This document shows positions 9,601 through 22,200 of a stretch of 64,000 nucleotides of DNA, piece by piece. The stretch covers positions 52,636 through 116,635 of the forward strand of contig JASANC010003263.1 of assembly GCA_030248135.1 (NCBI GenBank), read 5' to 3'. Positions within the stretch are counted from its first letter, which is position 1; every line of letters starts with the position of its first letter. The notes below the pieces were generated by a model. The model saw nothing but the letters and a program-made list of their open reading frames with translations. It did not search any database and was not told the origin of the DNA. This DNA is from Theristus sp. LFF4_11. Lineage: Eukaryota > Nematoda > Chromadorea > Monhysterida > Xyalidae. Made by a program: the position numbers and the translations under genes.

Positions 9601-12575
9601 CCATTCACAAACCGGTGCGAGCTGCATGCAGATCTTCTCATAGTCGTCGATGGATCGATTATACGTGAACACATTGAATCTGTTCGAGAGCACATCGGCG
9701 TACACGCGCTCCTGCACGAGGTCCAGTCCGAGCATGAACGCCGAGTTCGTGAACGCCGGGGCCGCGTTGTTCGCTCGGAAAATGCTGCGGTCACGTCGCT
9801 CAGCCTCTGAGATTGGCACCGGCCGACTGCCGAACAGCCGCTGGCGAACGCTGCACAACTGCGCGCCACTGTCGTCGTAGCCGAACAGCACATCAACGAC
9901 CTACGTCATTTTTAGTCACTTGCTTCTCATCCGTTTTGTCAGTTCTTTTTGGGAAGACCGAAATCGGTAAGTTTCGAAATGGAACTGCCAGATGTCGGAA
10001 ATGGGATCTTACAAATGCAGCGCATACACAGCCACAATGGCACCAAAATCGCCGCGAACCTGCGACGGTGGCACGGTGAGAACGTTCGGCACACGCAGCT
10101 GGTCAGACTGCAAGAACTCGGCCATTTTGTGCACGTGCTGCTGGCCGACGTCAAGCAGCGTTTCGCGGAGCACCGAGAGCACCGATCGATTCAGAAGTTC
10201 AGAGTGCAGCAGGTCATCCGTTTCGTTCGGCTGGTTTGTTTGGTCGCTTTGCGCGTGTGCGTCCTGGTGTGCCTGCACGGCCGCTTCCGTTCGTGCCTCG
10301 ATCACCTCGTTAACACGATCCAGCAGCCAATCACGATCGATCAGTGCGCCGTCCACAGCAGTCTCCTCGCTCGATTGCGACTCTTGTTGTTCTTGGTTCG
10401 CTTTGACTTTCATTTGATCAGCCAGCATTACATCATCGTCGCCGTCTTCGACTTTGTCGCGTTCACCACCACCGTATCCGTCATCTTTCTCGTTCAATGA
10501 TTGCTCGCTGTCGGTTTTGTCTTTGTCGGCTTGTAGTGGCTCCGGGCTGGCAGATACAGACTTTTGCTCGTTTTTTTCATTGTCACCGCTTTTATTGTCA
10601 TTGCAATCTGTGTAATCTGAAGACGACATGGGTACTTCTTGAGGCTGTGTCTCATTTTGCGGTTGCTTTTCGTTGGTCTTTTGCACGCCATTCTTTGCCA
10701 CTTGGTCAGGTGTTGGCGATCGGCTGGTTGATGCAGCAACAACCTGCTCATCATCGTCTCCGGTTTCACTCTCATGTGCACCATGGCCTTCTTGATTCTG
10801 AAACACTCAGTTCGGATAGAAAACCACACACGTTCAAACGATCAAAAATACGAGTCCAATCAATCAACAACTTTCACAACCAACCAAACGTGAGTCAAGT
10901 CCACACCTTTTTCTCCTGTTCATGCTGGCCATTTGGCATGTTTGCGCCAGTGTCATTGTCATTGCCGTTGGCATGCTTGTCCTTGGTGGTCACCTGACAA
11001 AGCGAGCCATTTTCAGTGATCTCTTCCAACACTGGCGGTGCCATCTGCTTTTCGCTCGAATCTTGCTTCTTGCTCGTGTTTGCGTGTTTGTCGTCGCCAA
11101 GCTCGCTGTCCACCATCGACGTTATCAGATCCAACGTGTCGCTGTCTGAGTGTTTGTGAGCTGAAATAGAATGCAAAAACACGTTCGGTGATCCCACTTG
11201 CCTTTGCACATCTCAGATTTTTAAAAACGACAAAAAAACGGTTTAACAGACAAAATCACCACACAGACACAGCATCTGTATTTAACTGTGAACATGAACA
11301 CCACTCATAATTGTTCCAGAGCCGGGGGGTCGGGGGGGGAGTACAGAAGCAGATACATAGATACATAGCTTAACGCTAAAAAGCTATAAAAACAGCTAAA
11401 TAATGCTTAAAATACGCTAAAAATCAAGTACAAACGCGTATTTTACCTAAAAATCAGCGAAATTTTCAAGAATTTCGACCAAAAGTGATCAATTTTGGTC
11501 AAAAATTGGCTAATTTTCTGTCTTCGAAGACAACAATTTTCAGATAGATAGCTGGCTAAGGGAACAACTGTGGGCCGGCCCCACCCCCCCCCCTGGAACA
11601 ACTGTGACACCACTCGTTTTTTTTTCAAATAGCGCGCCATATTTGAAGCAGTGACAAATCGATTTTCGTTATTTCTCCCGTGCCGTTTTCGTTCCCTCAC
11701 CATTACCCGACCCTACGCAACGTCCCTCCTGAGCACCGCAAACCGCACCGCCCAATACACATTCACACCACACACACAGTGGCTGTCAAAACACCGCTCC
11801 GCGTCCTACGAAACTACGGTATCCACCATATCCACATCGGCGAAAACTTGGTTAAATTTTAATTTATAAATTAATTTATTTCGCGTACCCGCAAAAACAA
11901 CAACAACACGTTAAAGTTAAACGAGAGACCAACAGTTACAGAAAAGTTCCTGTCAAGACCAAATGTGGTTGATACCGTAGTAAATGGGTGCGGTATGCTG
12001 ATTACTGACTGGCGTTGTTGTACCACGTCATATACATGCACCAGTTAACCGACAAAAACAGCAAAGAATGTCTTGTCCGCGCGCTCTTTCACGGGCACAA
12101 AATCGCTAGCAATTTTGAAACTGACTTATTTTTCTTGTGAAAAGAAAAAGGAGTTTTGAACATTCAATTTGTCATTTTAATCATACAAATTTTGATCTGC
12201 AAAAATTTTGAGCAACATTTCAAATAACAAACAAATTTCAAATTCAGTTAGCGCATTTTAGCAGCACACTGTGGCATGCAAAATAACGCAAAATAAGAAG
12301 CGCAATCCTAAACGTGACGTGAGAGAGAACGTGTGTGTTGTGTGTAGGGTTGTTGTTGTTCTTGCCGTTGTTGTTGTTGTGCTCGCACACGTCAAACAGG
12401 CGGTTTCAACAAAACCTTAACGTCAAGATGGCGGAAAAAAGTGAAAATTATCAAATTTCGCAAAAACCAGCTTAAAATTCACAGAATCTCTGCTGTACAC
12501 AACGTTAATCTGAATTATGAAAAGTAGTAATTCAAAAGCAAAGAGTTTCCCGCACTCACCAGAGGTCGCATCCAT
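6374..12575 (-). CDS. mep-1: MEP-1-like multi-C2H2 zinc-finger protein
   Basis: In worms and flies MEP-1 partners the Mi-2/LET-418 remodeller and represses germline genes in soma. About 15 exons: 12560-12575 (ATGGATGCGACCTCTG then GTGAGT), 10907-11160, 10013-10797, ~9595-9900, 9274-9482, ~9050-9187, ~8871-8990, 8371-8643, 8177-8273, 7791-8042, ~7698-7752, 7324-7559, 7135-7232, 6848-7051 and 6374-6796. The N-terminus is acidic and Ser/Glu-rich. The decisive block spans exons 12-14: CSRCKSRFWTYEGLERHLVM, GRCGMCNK joined to QYAFNLLQHLVHDHQ, then CDVCSFR joined to CHSYVTLDNHLAAEH. Further C2H2 pairs occur near 9380 and 9130. Two polyglutamine runs lie near 6620 and 8460. A few junctions (exons 3/4, 7/8, 14/15) do not meet in phase with the most obvious sites, so small exons or sequence errors are possible. 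Confidence 0.88.
8715..8842. repeat. Dispersed ~140-bp repeat, copy 1
   Basis: Contains GACTCGGCCCTATTTAGACG, then ACTCGGATCACTTTGCC, and ends near CTCGGGACCAAAATAAAAG. The same order of blocks recurs at 13091-13228 and 16647-16803. It lies in a mep-1 intron. No terminal repeats or coding capacity are seen. Confidence 0.75.
11311..11602. mobile_element. Short inverted-repeat element with G-rich and C-rich ends, copy 1
   Basis: The left end TTGTTCCAGAGCCGGGGGG is matched by the inverted right end CCCCCCCCTGGAACAA. Inside are short motifs such as AACAGCTAAATAATGCTTAA and a run resembling ACGCTAAAAATCAAGTA. A second copy with the same ends and core lies at 36421-36789. This copy sits in the first intron of mep-1. 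Confidence 0.65.
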
Positions 12576-13304
12576 GCCAGAAATGCGTTCGGTCGGGGAT
12601 GCTGGTCACGTTTAGAGACAGTAGTACACCGCTAAAACATCACAAAATGAACAAAATGCGACAGCACACCAACAAGACTCTGTAGTCAGACAAAAGCGTC
12701 CCGGCCGCTGTTATACACGTGCCTGTTGTTGTGTTTTCGTGCGTGTTTGTGTTTAGCAGAGGTCTCAACACGAATGCCTGATTTCTACACGGCATCAAGG
12801 AAATGGAACAGAACGGATTTGTATTGTGTGCTTATTGGTCGGTCATACAAATGCTATGACGTGACCCACCAATTGCCAACCACCACCACCGCCACGAACG
12901 TCAGTTTGCGAAATTTTTAGCAGCTGCACGTCAACAACAGTCGATAAGCCTAAAAATATGGTCATCTCACCGGTGATAATTTTATTCGTATTGCAGGAAT
13001 TTTACGAATTCATATTGTAGGGTAATATTATTTTTTAAGTTCTGCGTCTCAGTGCGTGTACAGACGTGGAAAGGAGACTAGTTTCAATCGTTATGTGGCA
13101 ATTCAAACTCGCCTAAGTGACTCGGCCCTATTCAGGTGACTCGGATCACTTTCCCAATTTTGAGTTCCCGCGTCTTTTTACCTGTCTATGTGCGCATTGA
13201 GACGCGGGACCAAAATAAAATATAATAGTCCCAGTTCCAATTGTATAACGTGATGTTTTCTGAGGTTATTATCGAAATTCAATTTGTCGTGTTCATGGCA
13301 TTAG
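12576..13304. other. mep-1 upstream region
   Basis: About 0.7 kb lies between the mep-1 start codon and the receptor-like fragment on the opposite strand. It should include the mep-1 promoter. It holds one dispersed repeat (13091-13228). I recognise no exon; an open stretch at 12726-12920 has no familiar motif. Confidence 0.45.
13091..13228. repeat. Dispersed ~140-bp repeat, copy 2
   Basis: Begins ATGTGGCAATTCAAACTC, then GACTCGGCCCTATTCAGGTG and ACTCGGATCACTTTCCC, and ends at CGGGACCAAAATAAAAT. It matches copies at 8715-8842 and 16647-16803. The start (TATGTGGCAATTCAAA) is shared with copy 3. Confidence 0.75.
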
Positions 13305-13988
13305 GACTAAAGAACAAGTGACCCTTCGGTGGTATCCAAAGGAAAAGGCGAAAGTTGACATAAAGCTGCCTGACTACGTGATTGAGCACACTGGCTCTGC
13401 TGATGTACCCCAGACGTAAGTGCCATCAGCGAACACGGCATACAAACTGGTGTGTCAACAAGAATTCCCACAGAATTATTCATTGAAAACAAAATCATGG
13501 CAGACGCGCGCTGAACCGCAGGCGTCACTGTAACACGTGAAGCTGCGATGTTTCTGCTCCATGAATGTGTAGCGAAGTGACACCATGAATGACGCTTTAC
13601 ACATCTTCAGCATCACTGACTTCGCAGAGGGCGGTGAGCGTCGTCCGCGAGCGCGTCACGTGATGTCACCGTTTTGGCGCAACTTCGTGCGTTACACGGG
13701 TGGCCTGAAGAGCGCCACGAAACTGTGTCTGTGCAAACACCTATCGAGCAGTAAAAATGACCAGTCGATTGAGGCAAGCACCGCGTCAGCGTCTGCAAAC
13801 GGGCAACTGTCGACTAACGAGTCGGCAGACGCAACACGTCACCACTACGAGCACTTGGCGCTCACCAGAGGGCATCCGAACGCGTCGATTGGCTGGCACG
13901 CCTGCTGTTTCCGGGCACGTTCGTTGTGTTCGTCACTGCGTACTTCTTGAATAATGTGCAGAGCTGGCTGGCAGATCAACGACGTTGA
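13305..13988 (+). pseudogene. Cys-loop ligand-gated ion-channel-like fragments
   Basis: Two pieces resemble a nematode Cys-loop receptor. 13305-13415 encodes a pre-TM1 strand pair (EQVTLRWYPKEKAKVDIK then LPDYVIEH) and ends at a good donor ACGTAAGT. 13878-13988 encodes a TM4-like tail, ERVDWLARLLFPGTFVVFVT, followed by a short end and a stop. The ~460 bp between them holds no TM1-TM3, and no upstream ligand-binding exons are seen. This may be a degraded receptor, or two fragments with missing exons. An alternative frame with ATG at 13585 is open through the same stretch and could be the cytoplasmic loop. The family call is tentative. Confidence 0.35.
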
Positions 13989-14129
13989 CTGAAAAAAACT
14001 CGACTCTCACCACGCGGTCGCGTTGTACATATGCTGATAAACCCAACATCGTGATTTGTTCGTTTCCTCGTTTTGCGTGCGTTTTGGCAACAAAGTTTTC
14101 TGGGCTGCCAAATGTAATTTTTAAAGCGC

Positions 14130-14455
14130 ACACCGGCACATCGGCAGTTGTACCGATCTGCCGATGTGCCGATGCGCCGATGTACTTCGAAACTTTGTAA
14201 CTTTGTAACTTCGAGCGGCACATTCGGCACATCGGCATGTCGGCACGTCGGCACATCGGTGGAACCTCGGCGCATCGGCACGCACATCGGCAGATCGGCA
14301 CATCGGCACATGGGTACATCGGTACCTCGGCACCTCGGCATCTCGGCAGTTGTACCGATCTGCCGATGAGCCGATGCGCCGATGTACCCATGTGCCGACA
14401 TGCCCATGTGCCAATGTACTTCGAAACTTTGTAACTTCAAACGGCATATCGGTGC
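14130..14455. repeat. CATCGGCAC-type tandem array with internal inversions
   Basis: Irregular repeats of CGGCACATCGGCA-like units, in both orientations, so several hairpins can form. A segment TTCGAAACTTTGTAACTT recurs at about 14184 and 14420. It is open in several frames only because it is repetitive. A few more units reappear at about 14822-14850. Confidence 0.85.
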
Positions 14456-14459
14456 ACAA

Positions 14460-14690
14460 CAGTTTTTAGCCCAGTTTTTAAATTAGTTTTTAGCCCAATT
14501 TTTAGCGTCCAGTTTTTTAGCCCAGCTTTTAGCCCAGTTTTTAGCCTAGTTTTTAGCCCAGTTTTTAGCTTAGTTTTTAGCCTACTTTTAGCCCAGTTTT
14601 AGTCCAGTTTTAGCTTAGTTTTAACCCAGTTTTTAGCCCAGTTTTTAGCCCATATTTTAGTCCACTTTTTAGCCCAATTTTTAGCTTAGT
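14460..14690. repeat. TTTTTAGCCCAG tandem array
   Basis: Roughly 18 imperfect copies of a 12-13-bp unit, TTTTTAGCCCAG, directly follow the CATCGGCAC array. Confidence 0.9.
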
Positions 14691-14815
14691 GTTTCACAGT
14701 TTCACAGTTTTATAGTTTCACAGTTTCACAGTTTCACAGTTTCACAGTTTTATAGTTTCACAGTTTCACAGTTTTATAGTTTCACAGTTTCACAGTTTCA
14801 CAGTTTCACGGTTTG
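14691..14815. repeat. TTTCACAG tandem array
   Basis: About 15 copies of an 8-bp TTTCACAG unit, interspersed with TTTTATAG variants. It abuts the previous array and is followed by a short return of CATCGGCAC units. Confidence 0.9.
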
Positions 14816-14850
14816 GTTTCTGCACATCGGTACATCGGCACATCGGCACG

Positions 14851-16289
14851 TGCAGTTATGGTTGTGTTGCTTGCCGATCAAAGATCAAAGATTGAAAAAC
14901 GGCTTACTAAAATGACTAGAACATTTCTGAAAATCTGGGTTAGATATGGCGAGTCACACTCAAACACAGCCAAACGGTTATCATGTTGTTGCGATGAAAC
15001 ACCGATAGCGTTCGCTAATTTCTTATGATTCAGATTTCTACCATAATTTTATGAACAAAAGACAATAAAAAATCTGCAACTACTAAGCAGACAGGCTTTG
15101 TGCTTCGGTTAATTCACATTGCAAGGCAGAGCAGCAAAGACGGTGACAATGCGTTTGAACCTGTAGCGCGTCCGTGGCACACAACTCAGCATTTTTTTAT
15201 TTTGACAATAAAAAATAAACATCGCTCAACACGTTTGAGGTGTCGCGCGCATGCATGTGCACGCACGAAAGTGTGTGACGTTTGTGTGCGATCGTGTTGT
15301 GTGTTCATGCGTGCACCACGGTTCGGCGCCACAGTAGCTGACTACATCTGGAATTGTTGATTAGAAATTGAATCTGCGCAGCAGAACAGAGTTGCGCTGT
15401 TTCGTGCATGTTGCAACATATGTCCGCGCCAGCCAGTATTGTGTCAGATTCGAGAACAGTGATTGTGCAGTTCGCCAATCTCTGTCGGCTGCCCTGCCCC
15501 CTAATTTTCGACGGGAGTGCGCTGCCGATGCCTGGTGTATGTCTGTGGATGATCAACATGGTCGTGGCACGTACACACTGCGTTGTGCACACATGCATGC
15601 ATGCCACTGTGTTGCAGATTGCAAATCGCGTGTATTCGCTGTTTGTTGCAGCATTTGCTTCGCTCACTGATGCTGTGGTTTACTAGTATGTCATATTTTC
15701 ATTATTATCTGCAAAAGTTTGCGGCTCTCCGGTGCACTTTTTTGGATTAAATGGTGATGGGCATTGAATGAAAGAAATCATATGTTTAAAATGTCGCCTG
15801 CACGCAAGCTTAGTCATTGCCACAGGTTCAGAGTTTGCTTGCTGTACAATGAAAAGAGGCTAGAAAATTTTGTGTTCACTAGTTCGCTCAGAGTTGTTAT
15901 GATTGCAGCATTTTTATTTATTTGTGCTCTTGTCAGTATCTGCTGTTGCTTTGCAGTGTCGTCTGAAACGTTTTCCGCAGTTGTTTGGCGCATTATTCTG
16001 AACGTACATTCTAGGTGTTTATTATGCGTATATTCAATGTGTTTCAACTGCTGCAGTTTGCGCGCAGCTCAGTTGAAACTCCACAAAAGTCTTTTGTTTT
16101 TTTCGATTCCGTCGAAACGTTTGCCAAAACTCCAAAAATATTGGCTTGGTTTGCTGTTTCTATGTCGATTACACAGCTTGTATTTTTCAGAGAGTGTCAC
16201 GAATGCCAAGGTGATGTCCTCATCAAACTAACCATCTATGCAAGCGACTTTTGCTTGATTTTGATTTGAAATAATTTTCTAAAAAAACA
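14851..16289. other. Gene-free stretch upstream of the Ig/FN3/DB receptor
   Basis: About 1.4 kb. Open stretches at 15408-15686 and 15764-16231 have no motif I recognise and no convincing splice structure. It probably contains the promoter of the downstream receptor gene. Confidence 0.4.
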
Positions 16290-19200
16290 ATGACTTTTAA
16301 AAGAAAACTTTTGTTGAACACATTTATCACCGGCAATCTGTTGTTGCTGCTCGTCAACGGCGAAGACGGTTCGTCAAACTACAAAGAGGTTGCTGGTTTT
16401 GTTGAGTTGAACGGCATTTTTGTTGAAAAAATCTAAATTTTACAGTTGAGCCTGAGCTGTACACCAGCAATTCCGGTCAGGTGCATGGCGTGCATGGCTT
16501 TGCGGTGGAGTTGCACTGTGGCGTCAAAAAGTCATGCGTCGATGGCGTCCTGGACAGAGTAGGTCAACACAATAATGTATTGTAGATTTTTGGGCTCTGC
16601 TCTGTGACTCAATGCGTTTGCAGACGACGAAAAAAAAGCTTCAATTTTTATGTGGCAATTCAAAATACCCTGAATGACCCGGCCCTATTTTTAAAACGAC
16701 TCGTATCGCTTTACCAATTTTGAATTTCCGCGTCATGCATGAAACAATTTAACAATAGTCTACCAATCTATGCGCGCATGGGTCTCGGAACCAAAACAGA
16801 AGATGCAGTAATAATGCAGTGCTGCAAAAAGGTCCATAAGAAGTTTTATACAAAACTTCCCAAAGACGCATCGCATCGCTAGTGCATCTCAGTCGGAGAA
16901 ACGTGCAGGAAGGACTGATTAAATCAGTGTTGCTGTGCGTTTTGTGTTTCTTCAGATCCAATGGCTGAAAGATTCGTCTGTTATTTATGATGGTTTAATG
17001 CCAATGAAGAACAGTGCCTTCGAACATTCAACCACCGTCCACATACGTCATTACATTAACTTTGACACCGACACCGGTTTGCTAGCAAACATTTTTTGTT
17101 AAAATACGTAGTTTTGTGCATGCAAGACAGAAGAGCTGAAAACAATTGAGAATCAGTTTTGTTTGCTGTAGACTGCGCGAGTCAAGAATGCACAGACGCA
17201 GACACGGTCAACAAATGTGGCAGAGGGAAACACTGTCTTGGTAATCGCTGTTGTCCATGCAGTAAGTTACAATTTTCAGTTACAGTTTTCACACACATTT
17301 TGGTATAGTTGATGAAGTACCTAATTTTGTACCAGTAGTTTATAATGTTTTTTAAGTGCTGTGTTATTATAAAACAGACTTTTTTTCCAGGTGCTGAGGA
17401 GTACACTTTAGTAATGCAAAACCTGACCGCGTCGCATTCCGGCAACTACATTTGTAAACTGTTCACCAGCAATGGAACACAATTCAAGAGCTTTGATCTC
17501 GAGGTGGTCGGTAAGTGCAAGCCTGACTGACAATCATAAAATGTACGAGGTAACCTTAGCTGACGAACAGTTGTTTTTAGCGATTGCAGAGTGTCTACAG
17601 TAACAGTTGTGCTCAATTTTGCAAATAAAGTTTTTTTGAAGTTCCTGCGACAAGCAAACTAAGTGTGAAGCATATGACGGTTGAGTGCAATTATACAGCA
17701 AATTTGTTCGTCTGCATTTCAGGTGATTTTTTTCCGAAAAATTTCTCTTTCGACACAACGTTTGACCACCGAAATTGCTGTACAAATCAGGTTAATTTTG
17801 GTCATCATTTTGCTCCCTGAAGTATAATGTATGCGTTGAGAAAGAAGAGAAGCAACATTCAAAATCATAGGGTGCATCCGCGAAGTGCGTGGACATGTGC
17901 AGTCCGAGTAGCCTTGTGAAGCACAAGTTTGATCCAGTCGCTTGCAAGGAGGAGCTGCCTCACTTTATGCACTGCGTCACTGACGGCGGTGAGTGCACAC
18001 ACGCAATCACGGCAAGGCGTTTCTTGCAAAGCAGCTGCCATGAACGCCATTTGGCCAATGCCGTAACGTGCCCATTGGACAGCTGATTACAGGCAACATC
18101 AGCCATGTGCAGTGCTGCCAAACGTCGTTGGTGCCGCCGTTTTGTTGGGAGTTTTGCACTGGCGAATACAATGGATGGCTGCCACAGCACAGACTCTGCA
18201 TGTTTTATCTGAAGGAGATGCTCTCTTGCTATGAACGTGCCTTCTGTAAGTGTCGCCCGAAGAAAATCACCGCTACAAGTTACAGCGGTCTCACTTACAA
18301 ATGATATTTCTGCATTTTCCTTTTTTGGATTTCTTCAGAGCGTCAGCTAGTAATTTCAATCGATAAATTATGGTACTTGTAATAGTACAAAAAATCAAAA
18401 GCAGCATCCATAAAGAAAAGAAACATAAAGAAAAGAAAAGCATCCATAAAAACAGCGTTACACGCTAAAATTTGAGGAAATTGTATTTTGAAATTCCTGC
18501 CTCGGTTTTTGAATTTGAGGAAATTGTATTTTGAAATTCCTGCCTCGGTTTTTGAACCTGAAGGAACAGTCAGCCCGCCAAACCCAAAAATTTTCAGTTC
18601 TACCGATTTCTACGAATGCTATTTTATTGCAGTGCCATTTCCAATGGCCCCCGAGGATGTCACCGTGGACTCGCAAGACCACGAAGTACTTGAGGTCTGC
18701 TGGAAGCATTCAATCCCTGTGCCAGATGCGCCGGTCACTAATTACACCGTGCATTACAAGGAAATACCACGCTTTCCGTTTCTTGGCGGCATTGGGTACG
18801 AGATTTTGACATACGTGCTCTTTTAGAATTGTGATTTTACTCGTTTGAGTCGTGTGTAATGGTAGTCTGATTCGGATTGTTTGCTTTTAATAAGCAATCT
18901 CTCTCATGCCAACTGAACACTCGTACTGCAACAATAACTCAGTGGCCTGCCATTCTTGCCCCCTCCATCAACGGGAAACGTTGCTGCAAGTCGGTCAAGG
19001 TTTGGCTCACTCGGTGGATGGGGCGATCAGGAAAGTCCGCTTCCGATTCAAAGTCAGTGTGCTGGCAAAGCCCATTTTTGTTTGTTAAAGTGTTTTTTGC
19101 TGTGTTACAGTTAAGTTCTTTAACTCACTTGGTTCGAGTGACCCCGTTTTTAGCTTTTTGATGTTGAAATTGCAGTTGCCGATTTGCTGTCCAACCACGA

Positions 19201-22200
19201 CACGGTGACAACCGAGAATCGAGAGCTGTCTATCAACAAACGGCACCGGCGTCAGACGTGGGTGTTCATGACACACAACCATCGGACAAACACAAGTGAA
19301 ACGCGGGAGTTTGATTTTAAACAGGTAAGTGATGAATACAGTTTAAAATTGCATGTTGTACGTGAGCAAAGGTACATGACATTCAGGTGAAAGTGGCCAA
19401 GAACGCGTCTGCTGCGTCGCAGTGCGTGAACATCAGCAACCTGCGTCCGGCGACGCAGTACTACGTCTACGTGACGTCCGAGAACGAGATCGGCGACAGC
19501 ATGCCGTCCGTTCGAACTCTCGCTGCTACGCAAGACTGTCCGTTGTGCTGTTGTTTTCGAAAGTTTTCTTTCGCTTGTACAATACAGCTACTTTTGTTTG
19601 TCTTGCAGCGCCCTACGACAAAGTGAAAGTCGACAAAATTGAAAGTTGGTGCAGCGCGTCTGTTGGTTTTCTTTCAAAATAAATGCACGAAGCAGTGCGT
19701 GTGTGCGACACAATGCAAATTGCAGAGTGCTGCAAATCGTCGGGCGTCAGCAACGTCTGCTCTGACAGTCTTTGCTCGTTTGACCGCAGCATGTCTGCCA
19801 TTCGCGCATTGCATGTTAGCGCCATGTGCAAAAACGACTTTGGACAAGTGTCTACTTGTCTCGCTGGTAAGACTACGAAGCCTTTTTTAAATGCGAATTC
19901 AATGAACACTTGACATTTTTTCAAGTTTTTTGCAACTAACAATTTGCAGACGGTCGCAACGTGAGTGCATGCTGCAGCAGCAAAGGAGTGACAGGGTTGT
20001 GTCTGAAGATGTGTGATGGCACCGCCGGTGACAGTGTCGATGTTGGCCATGTACTCTGTCTCACACTCGACATGTACACCATACAAAGCTGCCTCAGACA
20101 TGGCTATTGTCCGTTGATTTTAGTGATGACGTTATCCTGAAACCAGCATTTAGCGCATTGCGTTTCGCTCTGCAGCACATCACGCAACGCCGCCGCGGCA
20201 CGTGAGCGTCGACCGCGTCAGCACCTCATCTGCGGTCATCCGCTGGCTGCCTCCAGTCGAGAACGAGCACAAAGTTGATAACTACACGCTTTGGTGGCGT
20301 CGCGACTCGGAGTCTGCCGCGTGGCAACAGGTTGTTGGCAATAAACGCAATTCTAAAAACATCAAATTGCTAATAACGCTTCCGATTTTCACACCATGGT
20401 GTAAAAGTGTAAATGCCTTAGAAATTTACATTTGCATTTGCAGGTTGTCAAGGCAAAAAGTCCACATGAGCTGGATAACTTGTCGTGGGGCACTGCGTAC
20501 ATGGTCTACATTGAAGCCGTTACGCACCACGGCTCAAGTTTGCGCTCGAATGTTGTTGAATTCGTGACACTTGAAGGTATCTAAATGCAAACGTAATTTA
20601 GCATTAAATGTGATTAACAACGTCATGGAATTGAAGCACGGTTACGCGTTTCAATTGTGCAGTTGACTCGAAAACAATTTGTGCGGACGGCAACGACGGC
20701 GTGCTGCGCGAGGATGGCTCGCTGTACCGTTGCTATGCGCCTGTGCTGCCGGTGTCCGTGGCGAGACTCGTCGGACGCACTCTCAGTCGCAGGGGCACCT
20801 GCCCATTCGGCTTCGTTTGCACCAAACTTGACCGCGCTGACATCTCGGGCATTTGCTGTTATGATGGTATTACACTGACAACAACAACTGCTGCTTGTCA
20901 ACTTGCACCGCCCGGCAACATTCGTATTCACTGACCATTTAGAACGGAGCACACCAGCAACGCCAAGCGACACGACACAAACGGTGGTGCCGGACTTTGC
21001 ACAGTGCTGTGCGCAGCGTGACGTTGCAGAGCATTGCCACGACCTGTGCACGTACAACATCACTGCTGGCAAGATTGTGCAAAAGGGCGCCCAGTGTGTG
21101 CACGAGGTGCAACACTGGATTCACTGCGGTGTCGGTCAGTGCACACGCGAATGGCTTGATCGCACCAGCGTGACACGCACAGTGTCTTCATGTATCTGTT
21201 GGCCTGCTTCATGTCATCGCTTTTGGTCTTGACAAAATGAGCTTTTTTGTCAGCTGCAAACCGGTCCGGTCATTTTCAGCCTTGCGAGCCTTGCGGCTTG
21301 TTTGTTTGTCCAGTTTGCATGCATTTTTAGATGGTCGTGACCACCGGCCGTGCTGTGTGCAGTCTGGCATTCCACTAATGTGCACCGATTTTTGCACTTC
21401 ACCGCTGCCGCACGTACGCAAGGAACAAGCAAAATGCATTGCGTTTGTGCAGCCCATACTGAAATGCATCCTGGAAGGAATTTGTAAGTTTCAGTCTCAC
21501 AGTAATCGTGTGTTGCATTTATTTTCAATGGTTTTGGGGCTCAATTTTAGTAAAACTACCCGGGCCACCACGGCGATTCATGTTGGACACTTTGGGCTAC
21601 GATTTCGAACCGAGCCAAGGTCACTACCGAACTGCAAATGCAAGCTTCGCATGGGAAGCTCCCTCGCAAAACACAACTGTTCGTTTTTGATTTTGTGATT
21701 TTTTCCAGCTATATGTATGTGGTTCATATACGTACAGTCGAACTTTTAAAAATTATAGGCAATCAGCTGATTGGTTGTTTGAGGCTCTTTGATGTGGGGG
21801 CTGACTCTGACCTGCACGGAGAGCACGAGATAACCAACCAATCAGCTGATTGCCTATAATTTAGAATTCGACTGTAGTACCGTATACAGATTTTCTAAAT
21901 CGTTTTACAGGTAGACTATTACCAGCTAAACGCGTACTACGGAGACAATGTGATCACGGTCAGTATCAATAATCGGTTTTATCTAGATACGTGAATTTTC
22001 TGTTTCACTCAACATTTTGTCAAGTTTCAGAAAAATACAACGGAGCGTAACATGACGCTTGACTCGTTGGTTCTTGGCACAACATATGTCATCAATGTAA
22101 AGGCTGTCAACTCGCATGGTAGCAGCATTGCTAGCAACAACATCACATTCACAACATCCAGTGGCCGTTAGTGCTTGTAGCTTTCACACGATCTTTTTAA

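Noticed and set aside
13940..14459. Minus-strand frames of RIGTSADVPMCRCAD-type repeats
   Set aside because: Product of the CATCGGCAC tandem array, not a gene.
15764..16231. 155-codon plus-strand frame with hydrophobic stretches
   Set aside because: No family motif, no start context and no splice structure; probably chance in AT-rich DNA.
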